Below, one piece after another: positions 25,956 to 37,228 of a stretch of DNA of 64,000 nucleotides (positions are counted from its first letter, which is position 1; each line of letters opens with the position of its first letter). Origin of the DNA: Edwardsiella anguillarum ET080813 (lineage in GTDB: Bacteria; Pseudomonadota; Gammaproteobacteria; Enterobacterales; Enterobacteriaceae). A program made the position numbers and the translations under genes. Under the pieces are notes generated by a model, which saw only the letters and a list, made by a program, of their open reading frames with translations, searched no databases and was not told the DNA's origin. The stretch lies in NCBI RefSeq assembly GCF_000264765.2, contig NZ_CP006664.1, forward strand, positions 868,001 through 932,000, in the 5' to 3' direction.

Positions 25956-26635
25956 ACGAAATGGCCTTATGCCTGGATAATCTGCACGTCAGCTATGGCG
26001 CGGGCGCCGGTGCCCAGCCGGTGCTGAACGGTTTCTCCCTGTCTCTGCGTCAGGGGACGCTGGCCTGCCTGCTCGGCGCCTCCGGCAGCGGTAAGACCAC
26101 CGTGCTACGCGCGATCGCCGGATTTGAGCGCCTCAGCCACGGCAGCATCCGCATCGCCGGGCGCTGCGTGGCATCGCCACAGCAGCACCTGGCGCCGGAG
26201 CTGCGCCGCGTCGGCATGGTGTTTCAGGACTACGCGCTGTTCCCGCACCTGACCGTAGCGCAGAACATCGCCTTTGGCCTGCGTCGCCAGCCGCGCGCCG
26301 TCCAGCGGACGCGCGTCGCCGATCTGCTGCAGCTGATCGAGCTGTCAGGGATCGGCGAACGCTACCCGCACGCCCTATCCGGCGGCCAGCAGCAGCGCGT
26401 CGCCCTGGCGCGGGCCCTGGCCCCCCAGCCGGATATCCTGCTGCTGGATGAGCCCTTCTCCAGCCTGGACGAGGGCACCCGCGAACGCTTAGGACAAGAG
26501 GTGCGGGCGATCCTCGCCGCCGCCGGACAGACCGCGCTGCTGGTGACCCATAGCGCCCAGGAGGCGCGCACGATGGGCGGCCCGATCCTGCATATCGCCC
26601 ACGGTCAGGCGCTGAGCTGCGCCGACGCGGCGTAA
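25952..26635 (+). CDS. ferric-iron ABC transporter ATPase (short FbpC-like)
   Basis: This 227-residue ATPase carries the complete nucleotide-binding set: Walker A GASGSGKTT, Q-loop in MVFQDYALFPHLTV, signature LSGGQQQRVALARAL, Walker B ILLLDEP and the H-loop VTHS. It powers the iron permease. It is about 110 residues shorter than usual FbpC proteins and lacks the C-terminal regulatory (TOBE-like) extension; the reading frame ends naturally before a terminator. ATG at 25952 has GGAGAG upstream; longer frames to 25571 are within the permease gene. Confidence 0.9.
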   Translation: MNEMALCLDNLHVSYGAGAGAQPVLNGFSLSLRQGTLACLLGASGSGKTTVLRAIAGFERLSHGSIRIAGRCVASPQQHLAPELRRVGMVFQDYALFPHLTVAQNIAFGLRRQPRAVQRTRVADLLQLIELSGIGERYPHALSGGQQQRVALARALAPQPDILLLDEPFSSLDEGTRERLGQEVRAILAAAGQTALLVTHSAQEARTMGGPILHIAHGQALSCADAA

Positions 26636-26676
26636 CCCACGCGCGCCGCCGCCACGGTGAGGTGCGGATAAAAAAA

Positions 26677-26713
26677 TACCCCGTGGGCAGTACGCTCACG
26701 GGGTATTTGTTTT
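26677..26713. terminator. bidirectional terminator between the iron operon and degP
   Basis: AATACCCCGTG pairs with CACGGGGTATT, flanked by an A-run on the left and T-rich bases on the right, so it can serve both convergent transcripts. Confidence 0.85.
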
Positions 26714-26753
26714 TCCAGATGCGCCGCCCGATGTCAGGCGGTGTGCGGAGCGA

Positions 26754-28169
26754 TTACTGCATCAGCAGATACAGGGTGTTGTCGCCACGCTGGATGTTCA
26801 GCGCCAGCACCGGCGGCTTGGCATCCAGAATTTTACGCAGCTCACCGATGTTGGCGATCGCCTGCTGGTTCACGCCCAGGATCACGTCGCCCTTCTGCAG
26901 GCCGATACGCGCGGCGGTGGAGCCTTTCTTCACGTTATCCACCTTCACGCCCTTGCCACCGGCGGCGTTGCTCAGCTCGGCCCCTTCGATACCGCTGAAG
27001 ATGTTGTCAGAGGCCACCTGGCTCTGCGCGCTCTGCTCCAGGGTCACCTCCACGTTCATCGGCTTACCGTCGCGGATAATTCCCAGCGCCAGCTTGCTGC
27101 CGACCGGCATGGTGCCGATTTCAGCGCGGAAGGAGGCGAAGCTGGAGATGTTCTTCCCGTTCAGGGAGACGATGACATCACCGGCTTTCAGCCCGGCCTT
27201 CGCGGCGGCTGACTTCGGCAGCACCTGGCTGATGAAGGCGCCGCGCTGGGCGTCGATCTTCATCGCCTTCGCCAGCTCGGAGTTCAGCTCGGTCCCCATG
27301 ATCCCCAGCTCACCGCGTTTCACCTGGCCATACTCCACCATCTGACCGGTCAGGTTTTTCACCATGTTGCTCGGAATGGCGAAGCCGATGCCGATGTTGC
27401 CGCCGTCCGGCGCCAGGATCGCGGTATTGATCCCAATCAGATCGCCGTTCAGGTTCACCAGCGCACCGCCGGAGTTACCGCGGTTGATCGCCGCGTCGGT
27501 CTGAATAAAGTTCTCGTAGTTTTCCACGTTCAAGCCACTGCGGCCCAGCGCGGAAACGATCCCGGAGGTGACGGTCTCACCCAGCCCGTAGGGGTTGCCG
27601 ATCGCCACCGCATAGTCGCCCACCCGCAGATTGTCAGAGTCCGCCATCTTAATGGCAGTCAGGTTCTTGGCATCCTTCAGCTGAATCAGCGCGATATCGG
27701 TGCGCGGATCGGTGCCGATCACCTTGGCGTCGAAGCGGCGGCCGTCGCTCAGCTGCACTTTAATGCTGTCGGCGTTAGCCACGACGTGGTTGTTGGTGAC
27801 AACATAGCCTTTCCCCGCGTCGATAATCACCCCGGAGCCCAGCGCCTTAAAGCGCTCTTTGGACGGCGCATTGCCGCCGCCCTGACACATCGGCGAACCG
27901 CCGAACGGCGAGCCCGGCTGGCACAGCGGAGAGTCTTCGCCAAAAAACTGCTGGAACTGCGGCGGCACGCGGCTGTTATTGACGGTCGCGCTGCCCTCGA
28001 CGTTGATGCTGACCACGGACGGCATCACTTTCTCCAGCATCGGTGCCAGGCTCGGCAACGCCTGGGCGGTGGTGGCGGAAGAGGTCTCTGCCGCACTGGC
28101 CGACATCGGGCTCAGCGCCATTCCCAGACTCAATGCAACGGCACTCAATACTAAAGTGGTTTTTTTCAT
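26754..28169 (-). CDS. degP: periplasmic serine protease/chaperone DegP (HtrA)
   Basis: This 471-residue protein has a signal peptide (ending MSASA) and the HtrA protease domain with the triad His (VTNNHVV), Asp (DPRTDIALI) and Ser (GNSGGALVN). The LA loop with its two Cys (CQPGSPFGGSPMC) is present but slightly shorter than in E. coli. Two PDZ domains follow (about residues 275-365 and 385-465). DegP digests or refolds misfolded envelope proteins. The promoter region has a palindrome at 28274-28293. dgt lies upstream on the same strand. Confidence 0.97.
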   Translation of the reverse strand: MKKTTLVLSAVALSLGMALSPMSASAAETSSATTAQALPSLAPMLEKVMPSVVSINVEGSATVNNSRVPPQFQQFFGEDSPLCQPGSPFGGSPMCQGGGNAPSKERFKALGSGVIIDAGKGYVVTNNHVVANADSIKVQLSDGRRFDAKVIGTDPRTDIALIQLKDAKNLTAIKMADSDNLRVGDYAVAIGNPYGLGETVTSGIVSALGRSGLNVENYENFIQTDAAINRGNSGGALVNLNGDLIGINTAILAPDGGNIGIGFAIPSNMVKNLTGQMVEYGQVKRGELGIMGTELNSELAKAMKIDAQRGAFISQVLPKSAAAKAGLKAGDVIVSLNGKNISSFASFRAEIGTMPVGSKLALGIIRDGKPMNVEVTLEQSAQSQVASDNIFSGIEGAELSNAAGGKGVKVDNVKKGSTAARIGLQKGDVILGVNQQAIANIGELRKILDAKPPVLALNIQRGDNTLYLLMQ

Positions 28170-28273
28170 AGCACGATTTTCTCTCGTATTAGCAACGATA
28201 AAACAGATTCATTCAGCGGCGCTGAACGGCGTTGCGCCAGACGGCGCCGCTATCACCGAGACGGTGATATTAT

Positions 28274-28293
28274 GTTTACTAAGAGTAGTAAAC
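28274..28293. promoter_or_regulatory. inverted repeat in the degP upstream region
   Basis: GTTTACTA (28274-28281) and TAGTAAAC (28286-28293) are perfect inverted repeats. GTAAA-type half-sites are what CpxR binds, though as direct repeats, so the match is only suggestive. Confidence 0.3.
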
Positions 28294-28391
28294 TGAAATG
28301 AAGTTCACCGCGATAAAGTCAAGGAAGCGTAAATATTTATACGCCCGACTTTACAAAGCCAGCGTATGCGCGCGATATATCCAGCAGATGA

Positions 28392-29915
28392 TTATTCCGC
28401 CGCCATCAGCCGGCGATACTCATCATAGGCATATAAATCCGTCATTCCACTGATATAGTCCTGTATCAGGCGCGCCCGATAATAATACTCCCGCACCTGC
28501 AGCTGGGCACCGTCAAACGCCGCCAGGCCGTCCACCGCCTCCCGGTAGGCCAAGCGATGCTTCACGGAGAGCTTGTGAAACAGCCGCGTCTCGATCAGGT
28601 AGTCGGGGTGGCGATCGTCGCGTACCAGGCGCAGAAAATCCGACTGCGGCATGGCCAACAGCGGACTATAAATATCCAGCAGTCCCTTAATCACCCGATA
28701 CCCCTGCAGCTCCAGCTGTTCGACCTCGAAATGATTGAATACGTGCTTCAGCGCAACCTGTTTAAATATATTCAGCAGCCGATACTCTTCAGCCCCGGCG
28801 GACAGCAGCGGCTCATTAAATGCGCCAATAAAAATGTGTTGCAGGTTATTTAAAAAACAGTCGGCGGCATAGGGAACCAGACGCTTCACTACATTCACCC
28901 GCAAATACATAAAAAAGATATCGTCAGCGCTGCGCCGACCGTATTTTTTATTGCAGCGCTCGAAGGCATCCTGCACGGTGACGCTGAACAGATCGCCGCT
29001 GGTCACCGTCCCCCATTCCTCCTTCAGCAGGGCGTACAGCTGCTCCACGCTGAGCAGGTGCTTTTCGACCGTATCCTCAAGATCGGCCACGCAGTACGAA
29101 ATATCATCCGCCGCCTCCATGATATAGGTCAGCGGAAAGCGATGATACGGCAGCAGATCGACCTGCTGGCGCAGCTGCGCGACAAACGCCTCTTCTGCCC
29201 AGTAGTAACCGGGCTTTTTCATCAGATAGTCAAAGCCCGCCGGCAGCGGCCCCTGCCAGTAGGCCGGGCGAGTGTACTTTAAGACGCAGGCGGTCTGGGC
29301 ATAGGTCAGATTCAGCTTGAGCAGGGTATGGATTAAACGGATAGACTGGGCGTTACCCTCAAAGTTGCTCAGGTCGATACGCAGACGGGCGCGCAGGGTA
29401 TCTAGCTCGGCATCCTGCCCGTCGCGGCGCAGGAACGCCACCTGACAGGCCGCATCGTCCAGCCGGTTATGGCCATCGGCGCTGACCCCCAGCGCGCGGC
29501 TGAACCAGGCCTTGATGGCCGCCTCGCCAAAGTGGCCGAAGGGCGGATTGCCCATGTCATGCATCAGGCAGGCCATCTCGACGCAGCTTGCAAAGGCGTC
29601 GGTGTAGTCCGCAAGGCCCAGCTCCACGATATGCCCCTGGCTAGAGAGGCAGTGCAGGATCTCCCGGGCGATATGCCGCCCCACCTGCTGAACCTCCATC
29701 GAGTGCGTCAGGCGCGAACGCACCGCCGCGTTGCGCTCCAGCGGAAACACCTGGGTCTTCTGCTGCAAGCGGCGGATGGCCGCCGAGTTGATGATACGTC
29801 CACGATCGCTCTCAAACTGGCGTCCGATCTCGTAAGCGCCGTGCAGGAACAGCGCCTCCTCCGCCGAGCGCAGGGGACGCTGGTAACTGAGTTTGGACGC
29901 AAAATCGATGCTCAT
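28392..29915 (-). CDS. dgt: deoxyguanosine triphosphate triphosphohydrolase
   Basis: This 507-residue protein has the HD-domain metal site: [31 protein letters not shown], and a later [15 protein letters not shown]. Length and motifs match E. coli Dgt, which hydrolyses dGTP to deoxyguanosine and tripolyphosphate. The ATG at 29915 has GGGAGA 8 bases upstream; an upstream start at 29963 would add 16 residues without support. It is divergent from mtnN and lies upstream of degP, as in E. coli. Confidence 0.96.
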   Translation of the reverse strand: MSIDFASKLSYQRPLRSAEEALFLHGAYEIGRQFESDRGRIINSAAIRRLQQKTQVFPLERNAAVRSRLTHSMEVQQVGRHIAREILHCLSSQGHIVELGLADYTDAFASCVEMACLMHDMGNPPFGHFGEAAIKAWFSRALGVSADGHNRLDDAACQVAFLRRDGQDAELDTLRARLRIDLSNFEGNAQSIRLIHTLLKLNLTYAQTACVLKYTRPAYWQGPLPAGFDYLMKKPGYYWAEEAFVAQLRQQVDLLPYHRFPLTYIMEAADDISYCVADLEDTVEKHLLSVEQLYALLKEEWGTVTSGDLFSVTVQDAFERCNKKYGRRSADDIFFMYLRVNVVKRLVPYAADCFLNNLQHIFIGAFNEPLLSAGAEEYRLLNIFKQVALKHVFNHFEVEQLELQGYRVIKGLLDIYSPLLAMPQSDFLRLVRDDRHPDYLIETRLFHKLSVKHRLAYREAVDGLAAFDGAQLQVREYYYRARLIQDYISGMTDLYAYDEYRRLMAAE

Positions 29916-30073
29916 GGTGAATCTCCCACCGTGGAGGGCGTCGCAGACACGCCCGATGTCCACAGCCTAACAGATAATTTCCGCCATTGCCGCCCTGCGC
30001 AGCGGTCTGGGACAGAGCTATGCTAAACTGCGCAACCGGATTCCCGTTATTACTCCCAATTACAGGTATTGAT

Positions 30074-30772
30074 ATGAAAGTAGGCATCATTGGCGCCATG
30101 GAGCAGGAAGTTACCCTGCTGCGCGACCACATCGAAAATCGTCAGACCCTTAGCCTGGCCGGCTGCGAAATCTATACTGGCCGCCTGCACGGCGTTGAGG
30201 TTGCGCTGCTGAAGTCCGGCATCGGCAAAGTCTCTGCGGCGATGGGAACCACCCTGCTGCTGGATCACTGCCGCCCGGACGTGGTGATCAACACCGGCTC
30301 CGCCGGTGGCCTGGCCAGCACCCTGCGGGTCGGCGACATCGTTATCTCCGATGAGGTGCGCTACCACGACGCCGACGTCACCGCCTTTGGCTATCAGCCG
30401 GGACAGATGGCCGGCTGTCCGGCGGCCTTTAGCGCCGATGCGGCGCTGATCGCCCTGGCCGAACGCTGCATCACCGCGCTACAGCTGAACGCCGTGCGCG
30501 GCCTGATCTGCAGCGGCGACGCCTTCATCAACGGCGCCGAGCCGTTGGCCCGTATTCGCAGCACCTTCCCGCAGGTCGCCGCGGTAGAGATGGAAGCGGC
30601 GGCCATCGGCCACGTTTGCCACGCCTTCCAAACCCCATTTGTGGTGGTGCGCGCCATCTCCGACGTCGCCGATCAGGAGTCCCATATCAGCTTTGATGAG
30701 TTCCTCAAGGTCGCCGCCGAGCAGTCCACCCTGATGGTGGAAGCGATGCTGCGCGCACTGGCCGCCCAGTAA
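30074..30772 (+). CDS. mtnN: 5'-methylthioadenosine/S-adenosylhomocysteine nucleosidase
   Basis: This 232-residue protein has the full MTN fold: [58 protein letters not shown] (the Glu ligand) and [11 protein letters not shown] with the catalytic Asp. It removes adenine from MTA and SAH and so feeds methionine salvage and autoinducer-2 precursor synthesis. btuF starts 4 bases after its stop. Confidence 0.97.
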   Translation: MKVGIIGAMEQEVTLLRDHIENRQTLSLAGCEIYTGRLHGVEVALLKSGIGKVSAAMGTTLLLDHCRPDVVINTGSAGGLASTLRVGDIVISDEVRYHDADVTAFGYQPGQMAGCPAAFSADAALIALAERCITALQLNAVRGLICSGDAFINGAEPLARIRSTFPQVAAVEMEAAAIGHVCHAFQTPFVVVRAISDVADQESHISFDEFLKVAAEQSTLMVEAMLRALAAQ

Positions 30773-30775
30773 TCC

Positions 30776-31639
30776 ATGGCCCTGCGACGCGCCAAACGCC
30801 GCCGCGGATCGGGCGGCATACTGTCGCTGGCCGTGCTGCTGCTGGGCCTCGGCCTGAGCCTGCCCCCGCTGCAGGCGGCGGCGCTGCGCGTCGTCAGCCT
30901 GTCGCCGCATACTACCGAACTTGCCTACGCCGCCGGCCTCGGCGATAGCCTGGTCGCCGCCAGCGCCTATTCCGACTACCCGCCGCAGGCGGCAGGGCTA
31001 GAAAAGGTGGCCTCCTGGAACGGGATCAACCTGGAGCGCATCCTGGTCCTTAAGCCCGATCTGATCCTGGCCTGGCACGGCGGCAATCCCCGACGCGTAC
31101 TCGATCAGCTGAGCGCGCTGGGGATCCCCCTCTTCTACTCCGATCCCCAGCGCGTGGATCAGGTGGCTGACGATCTCGATAGGCTGGCGGTCTATAGCCC
31201 TCACCCCGGGCAGGCGCACCGCGCCGCCGCCCAGTTTCGCCAGCGTCTACAGCAGCTGCGCCAGCGCTACGCCCGGGGCGCGCCGCTGCGGGTGATGATG
31301 CAGTTCGGTAACCAGCCGCTGTTTTCGACCTCCGCTAAAACGCTGCAGAGCGATCTGCTGACGCTGTGCGGCGCACAGAATATCTTTGCCGACAGCCCGG
31401 TGCCCTGGCCGCAGGTCAGCCGCGAACAGGTGATGGTGCGCCACCCGCAGGCGATCGTCATCGGCGGCGACGCTGCTCAGGCGGCCATCGTCGCCGACTA
31501 TTGGCGCCCCCAGCTCGCGGTGCCGGTGATCGCCGTCAACCAGGACTGGCTCAACCGCAGCGGCCCGCGCATTCTGCTGGCCGCCGACGCCCTCTGCGCA
31601 CAGCTGCATACGCTGAGCGCCGCAGCGCCTCCCCGCTGA
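30776..31639 (+). CDS. btuF: vitamin B12 periplasmic binding protein BtuF
   Basis: This 287-residue protein has a signal peptide ([15 protein letters not shown]) and the BtuF core: [53 protein letters not shown] and [11 protein letters not shown]. It delivers cobalamin to BtuCD in the inner membrane. It is transcribed with mtnN, as in E. coli. A noncoding stretch 31640-31915 follows and must carry the yadS promoter. Confidence 0.95.
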   Translation: MALRRAKRRRGSGGILSLAVLLLGLGLSLPPLQAAALRVVSLSPHTTELAYAAGLGDSLVAASAYSDYPPQAAGLEKVASWNGINLERILVLKPDLILAWHGGNPRRVLDQLSALGIPLFYSDPQRVDQVADDLDRLAVYSPHPGQAHRAAAQFRQRLQQLRQRYARGAPLRVMMQFGNQPLFSTSAKTLQSDLLTLCGAQNIFADSPVPWPQVSREQVMVRHPQAIVIGGDAAQAAIVADYWRPQLAVPVIAVNQDWLNRSGPRILLAADALCAQLHTLSAAAPPR

Positions 31640-31915
31640 GCCCCGGCGGGCGCGCCCTGCGCCCGCCTTTCTTCCCCGCGCTTGTCAGACAAAACGCCGC
31701 TGGATTCGGTGGGATCCGCCGCTGGCGCGAGCCGACGCACAGAATAGCCAAAAGCTGGCTCTCTCCTCATCCGCCAACGTGGCGTAATCCCCGTTTTCAC
31801 GCTATCTTATGCGCCGCCGCTGGAAGGTGATTCCCAATCAAAACAATAAGATCACAAATAATTGTCATTACAACTAATCCTGCCGGAGTCCGGTGGCGTT
31901 GAAGAGGTAAGGGTT

Positions 31916-32527
31916 ATGCTGGTTTACTGGTTGGATATTTTGGGGACGGCGGTCTTTGCCATCTCTGGCGTGTTACTGGCGGGCAAACTGCGCATGGACC
32001 CCTTTGGCGTCCTGGTGCTGGGAGTTGTCACCGCCGTAGGCGGCGGCACCATCCGCGATATGGCGCTGGATAATGGCCCGGCCTTTTGGGTACGCGATCC
32101 CACCGATCTGGTGGTGGCGATGGTGACCTGTCTGCTGACCATTGCCCTGGTGCGCCAGCCGCGCCGTCTGCCCGGCTGGGTGCTGCCGGTGCTGGACGCC
32201 GTGGGTCTGGCCGTCTTCGTCGGCATCGGGGTCAATAAGGCCTTCGCCGCCGGCGCCGGCCCCATGATCGCCGTCTGTATGGGGGTGATCACCGGGGTGG
32301 GCGGCGGCATTATTCGCGACGTGCTGGCGCGGGAGATCCCGATGATCCTGCGCACCGAAATTTACGCCACCGCCTGCATCATCGGGGGCATCGTCCACGT
32401 CACCGCCTATGTCACCTTTGGCATGGCGCTACAGCATGCCATGATGCTGGGCATGGCGATCACGCTGGGTATCCGTCTGGCGGCTATCCGCTGGCATCTC
32501 AAGCTGCCGACCTTCACACTGGACTAA
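31916..32527 (+). CDS. yadS: YadS-like TRIC-family cation channel protein
   Basis: This 203-residue membrane protein closely matches E. coli YadS: MLVYWLDI-GTAVFAISGVLLAGKLRMDPFG, then two internal repeats each with a VTAVGGGTIRD or ITGVGGGIIRD motif, the mark of bacterial TRIC channels. TRIC proteins are trimeric K+-permeable channels. The ATG at 31916 has AGAGG upstream; a longer frame begins at 31862. It is convergent with erpA. Confidence 0.93.
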   Translation: MLVYWLDILGTAVFAISGVLLAGKLRMDPFGVLVLGVVTAVGGGTIRDMALDNGPAFWVRDPTDLVVAMVTCLLTIALVRQPRRLPGWVLPVLDAVGLAVFVGIGVNKAFAAGAGPMIAVCMGVITGVGGGIIRDVLAREIPMILRTEIYATACIIGGIVHVTAYVTFGMALQHAMMLGMAITLGIRLAAIRWHLKLPTFTLD

Positions 32528-32552
32528 GCCCCGGGCGCCGCCGATAAAAAAA

Positions 32553-32577
32553 TGGCGCCTTCCACAGGAAGGCGCCA
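32553..32577 (-). terminator. rho-independent terminator after erpA
   Basis: TGGCGCCTTCC, loop ACA, GGAAGGCGCCA, followed on the minus strand by TTTTTTTAT. It serves the minus-strand erpA and may also stop yadS. Confidence 0.85.
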
Positions 32578-32604
32578 CGCGAGATCCCGCGCTCCGGCTT
32601 ACGC

Positions 32605-32949
32605 TTAGATACTGAACGACGATCCGCAGCCGCAGGTCGTCTTCGCGTTGGGGTTATTGACGATAAAGCGCGATCCTTCCAGCCCTTCGGTATAGTCCAC
32701 CGAACCGCCGACCAGGTACTGCAGGCTCATCGCATCCACTACCAGCGCAACGCCCTGGTTCTCAATCGTCATATCACCGTCGTTGACGTTATCATCGAAG
32801 GTAAAGCCATACTGAAAACCGCTGCAGCCGCCGCCGGTAATGTACACGCGCAGCTTCAGGTTCGGGTTATCTTCGTCTGCGATCAGGGATTTCACCTTGT
32901 TTGCCGCCGCATCGGTAAACTGCAGCGGCACTGCCATTTCATCACTCAT
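32605..32949 (-). CDS. erpA: iron-sulfur cluster carrier/insertion protein ErpA
   Basis: This 114-residue A-type carrier has the three cluster Cys: [13 protein letters not shown] and the C-terminal CGCGSSF. ErpA passes Fe-S clusters to apoproteins, including isoprenoid synthesis enzymes IspG/H. It is convergent with yadS and neighbours clcA, as in E. coli. Confidence 0.97.
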   Translation of the reverse strand: MSDEMAVPLQFTDAAANKVKSLIADEDNPNLKLRVYITGGGCSGFQYGFTFDDNVNDGDMTIENQGVALVVDAMSLQYLVGGSVDYTEGLEGSRFIVNNPNAKTTCGCGSSFSI

Positions 32950-33040
32950 TGATTGCTCCAGCCAGTGTACATGTCAGAATGCCGCTTGGCCCAGGGCATA
33001 CTGACTCATCGGACGATTATCTAATACCCGAGTAATCCAT

Positions 33041-34480
33041 TCAAGTATTGGTGGTTTGCTGCCCACTCTGCTCCGCCCGTTTCTGCGCGGCCTCCTGCTC
33101 CTGCATCTGGCGATGCAGCGTACGCTCCAGAATGCGGGAGTACAGCGGTTTACCACCCAGGAACTGCGCCAGTAGTGTAGCGCCAAGGCAGGTAATGATC
33201 ATGGGCAAAATAAGCTGATAGTTGTCGGTCATCTCCAGCACCAACACAATACCGGTCAGCGGCGCGCGCACCGTGGCGGCAAACAGCGCCCCCATGCCGG
33301 CGATAGCAAAGGTGCCCGGATCGATGCCATAGTGCGGAAACAGATAGGCGGCCGCCATGCCAAACGCCGTTCCCAGTAGGGTGCCGAGCGCCAGCATCGG
33401 GGCAAAGATCCCGCCCGGCGCGCCGGAGCCAAAGCACAGCAGCGTCGTCACCACGCGGGCGATGAAGATAAACAGCAGCATGCCGACGGTATAGTTGCCT
33501 TCGGCGGCGATGGGGATCAGGGCAAAGCCGCCGCCCGCCGCCTCCTGCTGGATCAGCCCCAGCGCGCCGCACAGGCCGCCAAGCGCCGCGCCGATCAGCA
33601 TTAGCTTACGCCAGTTACCGCCGTGCATGCGCTGGAACATATCCTGGGTACGAAAGACTCCCATGTTAAACAGCACGCCGACGATACCGAACACCATGCC
33701 CAGCACCAGATAAAGCCACAGGGTATTGATCTCCGCAACGCCCAGACGCCCGACCTCGATCACCGAGTGTTCGCCATTGAAGAGGCGGAACACCACGCAG
33801 GACATGATCACGCCGATAAACACCGCCTTGATCGACACCAGGCTATAGTGGAACTGTGGGCGCATCTCTTCAATGATAAACAGGATCCCAGCCAGCGGCG
33901 CGTTGAACGCCGCCGTCAGGCCCGCTGCCGCACCGGTGGCCAACAGCGTATGACGCGTCTCGTTGTCACGCTTGGGCAGGCGGAACAGGTCATATACCAT
34001 CTGCCCCAGGTTGCCGCCCATCTGCACCGTGGGTCCCTCGCGTCCCAGCACCATGCCGGCCCCCAGGGTGCCCAGACCGCCGATGAATTTCACCGGGATC
34101 ACCCGCCACCAGCGCGCCGGGCGCAGATCCTCCAGCGCCCCCTCAATCTCCGGGATACCGGATCCACCGGCCTCTGGCGCAAAGCGGCGCACCAGATAGT
34201 AGCCGCACATGGCCAGCAGCGCTGACCCCAGGATCGCCGCAGGCCAGACGATAAACCAGTAGTTAGCGACCTCCGCCAGACCGGCCAGACGCTGCTGCTG
34301 CACCCAGTCCACGCAGCGCTCAAAGGCGACGCCCATCAGTCCGGCCAAGGTTCCGACGATCGCCGCCAGCACCAAAGTGGCGAGCGGCGTCTTATCCCGG
34401 TGTATTACGCGTTTCAGCACGTTACTGCGCCGTAGATGGGGCGTCGTCGGCTGAGAGATCGAGTCTTGTTGCGTAGTCAT
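33041..34480 (-). CDS. clcA: H+/Cl- exchange transporter ClcA
   Basis: This 479-residue protein has all CLC exchanger marks: [12 protein letters not shown], the gating-Glu motif [10 protein letters not shown], the internal proton Glu in [24 protein letters not shown] and the chloride-binding Tyr near KPLYSRIL. ClcA exports protons for chloride entry and supports extreme acid resistance. It is divergent from hemL. Confidence 0.96.
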   Translation of the reverse strand: MTTQQDSISQPTTPHLRRSNVLKRVIHRDKTPLATLVLAAIVGTLAGLMGVAFERCVDWVQQQRLAGLAEVANYWFIVWPAAILGSALLAMCGYYLVRRFAPEAGGSGIPEIEGALEDLRPARWWRVIPVKFIGGLGTLGAGMVLGREGPTVQMGGNLGQMVYDLFRLPKRDNETRHTLLATGAAAGLTAAFNAPLAGILFIIEEMRPQFHYSLVSIKAVFIGVIMSCVVFRLFNGEHSVIEVGRLGVAEINTLWLYLVLGMVFGIVGVLFNMGVFRTQDMFQRMHGGNWRKLMLIGAALGGLCGALGLIQQEAAGGGFALIPIAAEGNYTVGMLLFIFIARVVTTLLCFGSGAPGGIFAPMLALGTLLGTAFGMAAAYLFPHYGIDPGTFAIAGMGALFAATVRAPLTGIVLVLEMTDNYQLILPMIITCLGATLLAQFLGGKPLYSRILERTLHRQMQEQEAAQKRAEQSGQQTTNT

Positions 34481-34709
34481 AGTTAATTCAGTCAGTGAAG
34501 TTGGTCAAGGAATAGATAAATAGTACAAATAGGTTGAGCATTTTACTCTCTCTGAGAGGTCTCGTCTCCGCAAACGATTAGACAATGCCTCTAACGGCCA
34601 AAATTGACACGCCATGCCATGGCGCATCACGACGCATTTCATCTGGCGCCAGACTTCTCTAGAATAGCACAGGCTTATTACCTTATTTTCTACACGTCTG
34701 GAGCCGATA

Positions 34710-35993
34710 ATGAACAAGTCCGAACGACTGTACGAGCAGGCCAAAACGCTGATCCCCGGCGGCGTTAACTCCCCGGTGCGCGCCTTTACCGGCGTTGGCG
34801 GTACGCCGCTGTTTATCGAGCGGGCCGACGGCGCCTACCTGTATGATGCCGATGGCAAGGCCTACGTCGACTACGTAGGCTCCTGGGGCCCCATGATCCT
34901 GGGCCATAATCACCCGGCGATCCGCGATGCGGTAATCGCCGCCGTCGAGCGCGGGCTGAGCTTCGGCGCACCGACCGAGATGGAGGTGCGTATGGCCGAC
35001 CTGGTCACCTCGCTGATCGACAGCATGGACATGGTACGCATGGTGAACTCCGGTACCGAGGCCACCATGAGCGCCATCCGTCTGGCGCGCGGCTTTACCG
35101 GCCGCGATAAGCTCATCAAGTTCGAGGGCTGCTACCACGGGCACGCCGATCATCTGCTGGTCAAGGCGGGCTCCGGCGCCCTGACCCTGGGTCAGCCCAA
35201 CTCCCCGGGGGTACCGGCCGATTTCGCCAAACACACCCTGACCTGCAGCTACAACGATCTGGACTCGGTGCGTGCCGCTTTCGCCCGCTATCCGCAGGAG
35301 ATCGCCTGCATCATCGTCGAGCCGGTGGCGGGCAACATGAACTGCATTCCGCCCCAGCCGGGCTTCCTGCAGGGGCTGCGTGAACTGTGCGATCAGTACG
35401 GCGCCCTGCTGATCATCGACGAGGTGATGACCGGCTTCCGCGTCGCCCTCGGCGGCGCCCAGGAGTACTACGACGTCGCCCCGGATCTGACCTGCCTGGG
35501 CAAGATCATCGGCGGCGGCATGCCGGTGGGCGCCTTCGGTGGACGCCGCGAGGTGATGGAGGCGCTGGCGCCGACCGGTCCGGTCTACCAGGCCGGGACG
35601 CTGTCCGGCAACCCGGTCGCCATGGCCGCCGGCTACGCCTGCCTGAACGAGATCAACCAGCCGGGGATCTACCCACGGCTGACGGAGCTGACCGATAGCC
35701 TGGCCGAGGGGCTGCTGGCGGCCGCACGCGAAGAAGGGATCCCGCTGGTGGTGAACCACGTCGGCGGCATGTTCGGTATCTTCTTCACCGACCAGTCCGC
35801 CGTCACCGGCTATCAGGACGTACTGCGCTGCGACGCCGAGCGCTTCAAGCGCTTCTTCCACCTGATGCTGGAGCAGGGTATCTACCTGGCGCCGTCCGCG
35901 TTCGAGGCGGGCTTTATGTCCCTGGCCCACAGCCAGGAGGATATCCAGAAAACCATCGACGCCGCCCGCCGCAGCTTCGCCAAGCTGAAGTAA
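34710..35993 (+). CDS. hemL: glutamate-1-semialdehyde 2,1-aminomutase
   Basis: This 427-residue PLP enzyme has [13 protein letters not shown] at the start, [17 protein letters not shown], a DEVMTGFRV block and the Schiff-base Lys in [16 protein letters not shown]. It converts glutamate-1-semialdehyde to 5-aminolevulinate, the first heme precursor. It closes the conserved backbone block. A GC-rich inverted repeat (CCCCCGC / GCGGGGG) at 35994-36018 follows its stop, without a U-run. Confidence 0.97.
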   Translation: MNKSERLYEQAKTLIPGGVNSPVRAFTGVGGTPLFIERADGAYLYDADGKAYVDYVGSWGPMILGHNHPAIRDAVIAAVERGLSFGAPTEMEVRMADLVTSLIDSMDMVRMVNSGTEATMSAIRLARGFTGRDKLIKFEGCYHGHADHLLVKAGSGALTLGQPNSPGVPADFAKHTLTCSYNDLDSVRAAFARYPQEIACIIVEPVAGNMNCIPPQPGFLQGLRELCDQYGALLIIDEVMTGFRVALGGAQEYYDVAPDLTCLGKIIGGGMPVGAFGGRREVMEALAPTGPVYQAGTLSGNPVAMAAGYACLNEINQPGIYPRLTELTDSLAEGLLAAAREEGIPLVVNHVGGMFGIFFTDQSAVTGYQDVLRCDAERFKRFFHLMLEQGIYLAPSAFEAGFMSLAHSQEDIQKTIDAARRSFAKLK

Positions 35994-36350
35994 CCCCCGC
36001 CTTGCCTCCTGCGGGGGGCGTTGATGGGGCGGACCACGCGAGCCGCCAAGCGCGTAGCCATCCACGCACAGGGGGCTCCGCCGGCGGCGCGCGGGTTAGG
36101 CATGATGGTGCGATGGACGAGAGGCTGCCCATCGCACCTGCGCCTCAGCCCAGATGATCGCCATCACACTTCCCCTCGCGTTTTTGCATTCTATTCTGCG
36201 TCCCCTTCCGCACTATCCCATTGAAACGTTGTATACCCTTAACCAATCAATACTAAAAATCGAATCAATACACGCGCCAATAATATTGGAGGGCAAATCA
36301 AATCACTTTGAGAATGGCGTCAATAACGCGACTCAACTCAGGAGTGATTT

Positions 36351-37184
36351 ATGTCCCGCGATGTTTTCAACGACTCCCCCTATCAGGCCGCCGAGATCCT
36401 GCGCGCGGCAAAGCCAAATTTCTCGCCGCGCATTGCGATGATCCTCGGTTCTGGCCTGGGCACATTGGCCGACCGTCTGGACAACAAAACCGGCGTCTCC
36501 TACGACGCTCTGCCGGGCTTTCCCGTCAGCAGCGTAAGCGGGCACGCCGGTGAGGTAGTCATGGGCACGCTACACGGTATTCCGCTGCTGTGCATGAAAG
36601 GCCGCGGCCACTTCTATGAAGGCGCCGGCATGGGCATCATGACCCAGGCGGTACGCACCTTTAAGCTGCTTGGCTGCGAACTGATGCTCTGTACCAACGC
36701 CGCCGGCTCACTCAACCCGGCCATTCCGGCCGGTTCACTGGTCGCGCTGAGCGATCACATCAACACCCTGCCATCAACGCCGCTGGTGGGGCCGAACGAC
36801 GAGCGATTCGGCCCGCGCTTCTTCAGCCTCGCCAATGCCTATGACACCGGGCTGCGCCAGCGGCTGCATGCCTCGGCCCGCGAGCTCAACCTGACGCTGT
36901 ACGAAGGGGTATATGTTTCCTATCCGGGCCCCAACTTTGAAACCGCCGCCGAGATCCGCATGATGCAGCGCATGGGCGGTGACGTCGTGGGAATGTCGGT
37001 CGTGCCAGAGGTCATCGCCGCCCGCCACTGCGGGCTAAAGGTACTGGCCGTCTCCGCCATTACCAATATGGCCGAGGGGCTGGGCGACGTTGAGCTTTCC
37101 CATGAGCAGACGCTGAAATGCGCGGCGATGCTCACCGACGACTTTATCCATTTAATCAGCCAGTTCGTGAAGAACTCCCGCTGA
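36351..37184 (+). CDS. xapA: purine nucleoside phosphorylase, XapA-like
   Basis: This 277-residue protein is a trimeric-type PNP: ILGSGLGTLADRL, then GHAGEVVMGTLHG and KGRGHFYEGAGMG, TNAAGSLNPAIPAG, a phosphate-binding SDHINTLPSTPL, and GVYVSYPGPNFETAAEIRMM. It splits inosine, guanosine and, by resemblance to XapA, xanthosine. A XapR-like regulator two genes downstream supports the XapA reading. An SD-like GGAG lies upstream of the ATG. Confidence 0.9.
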   Translation: MSRDVFNDSPYQAAEILRAAKPNFSPRIAMILGSGLGTLADRLDNKTGVSYDALPGFPVSSVSGHAGEVVMGTLHGIPLLCMKGRGHFYEGAGMGIMTQAVRTFKLLGCELMLCTNAAGSLNPAIPAGSLVALSDHINTLPSTPLVGPNDERFGPRFFSLANAYDTGLRQRLHASARELNLTLYEGVYVSYPGPNFETAAEIRMMQRMGGDVVGMSVVPEVIAARHCGLKVLAVSAITNMAEGLGDVELSHEQTLKCAAMLTDDFIHLISQFVKNSR

Positions 37185-37228
37185 TCCCCTGCCACCGGCA
37201 GGCCGTTCGCCTGCCAGGAGAACCGCAG

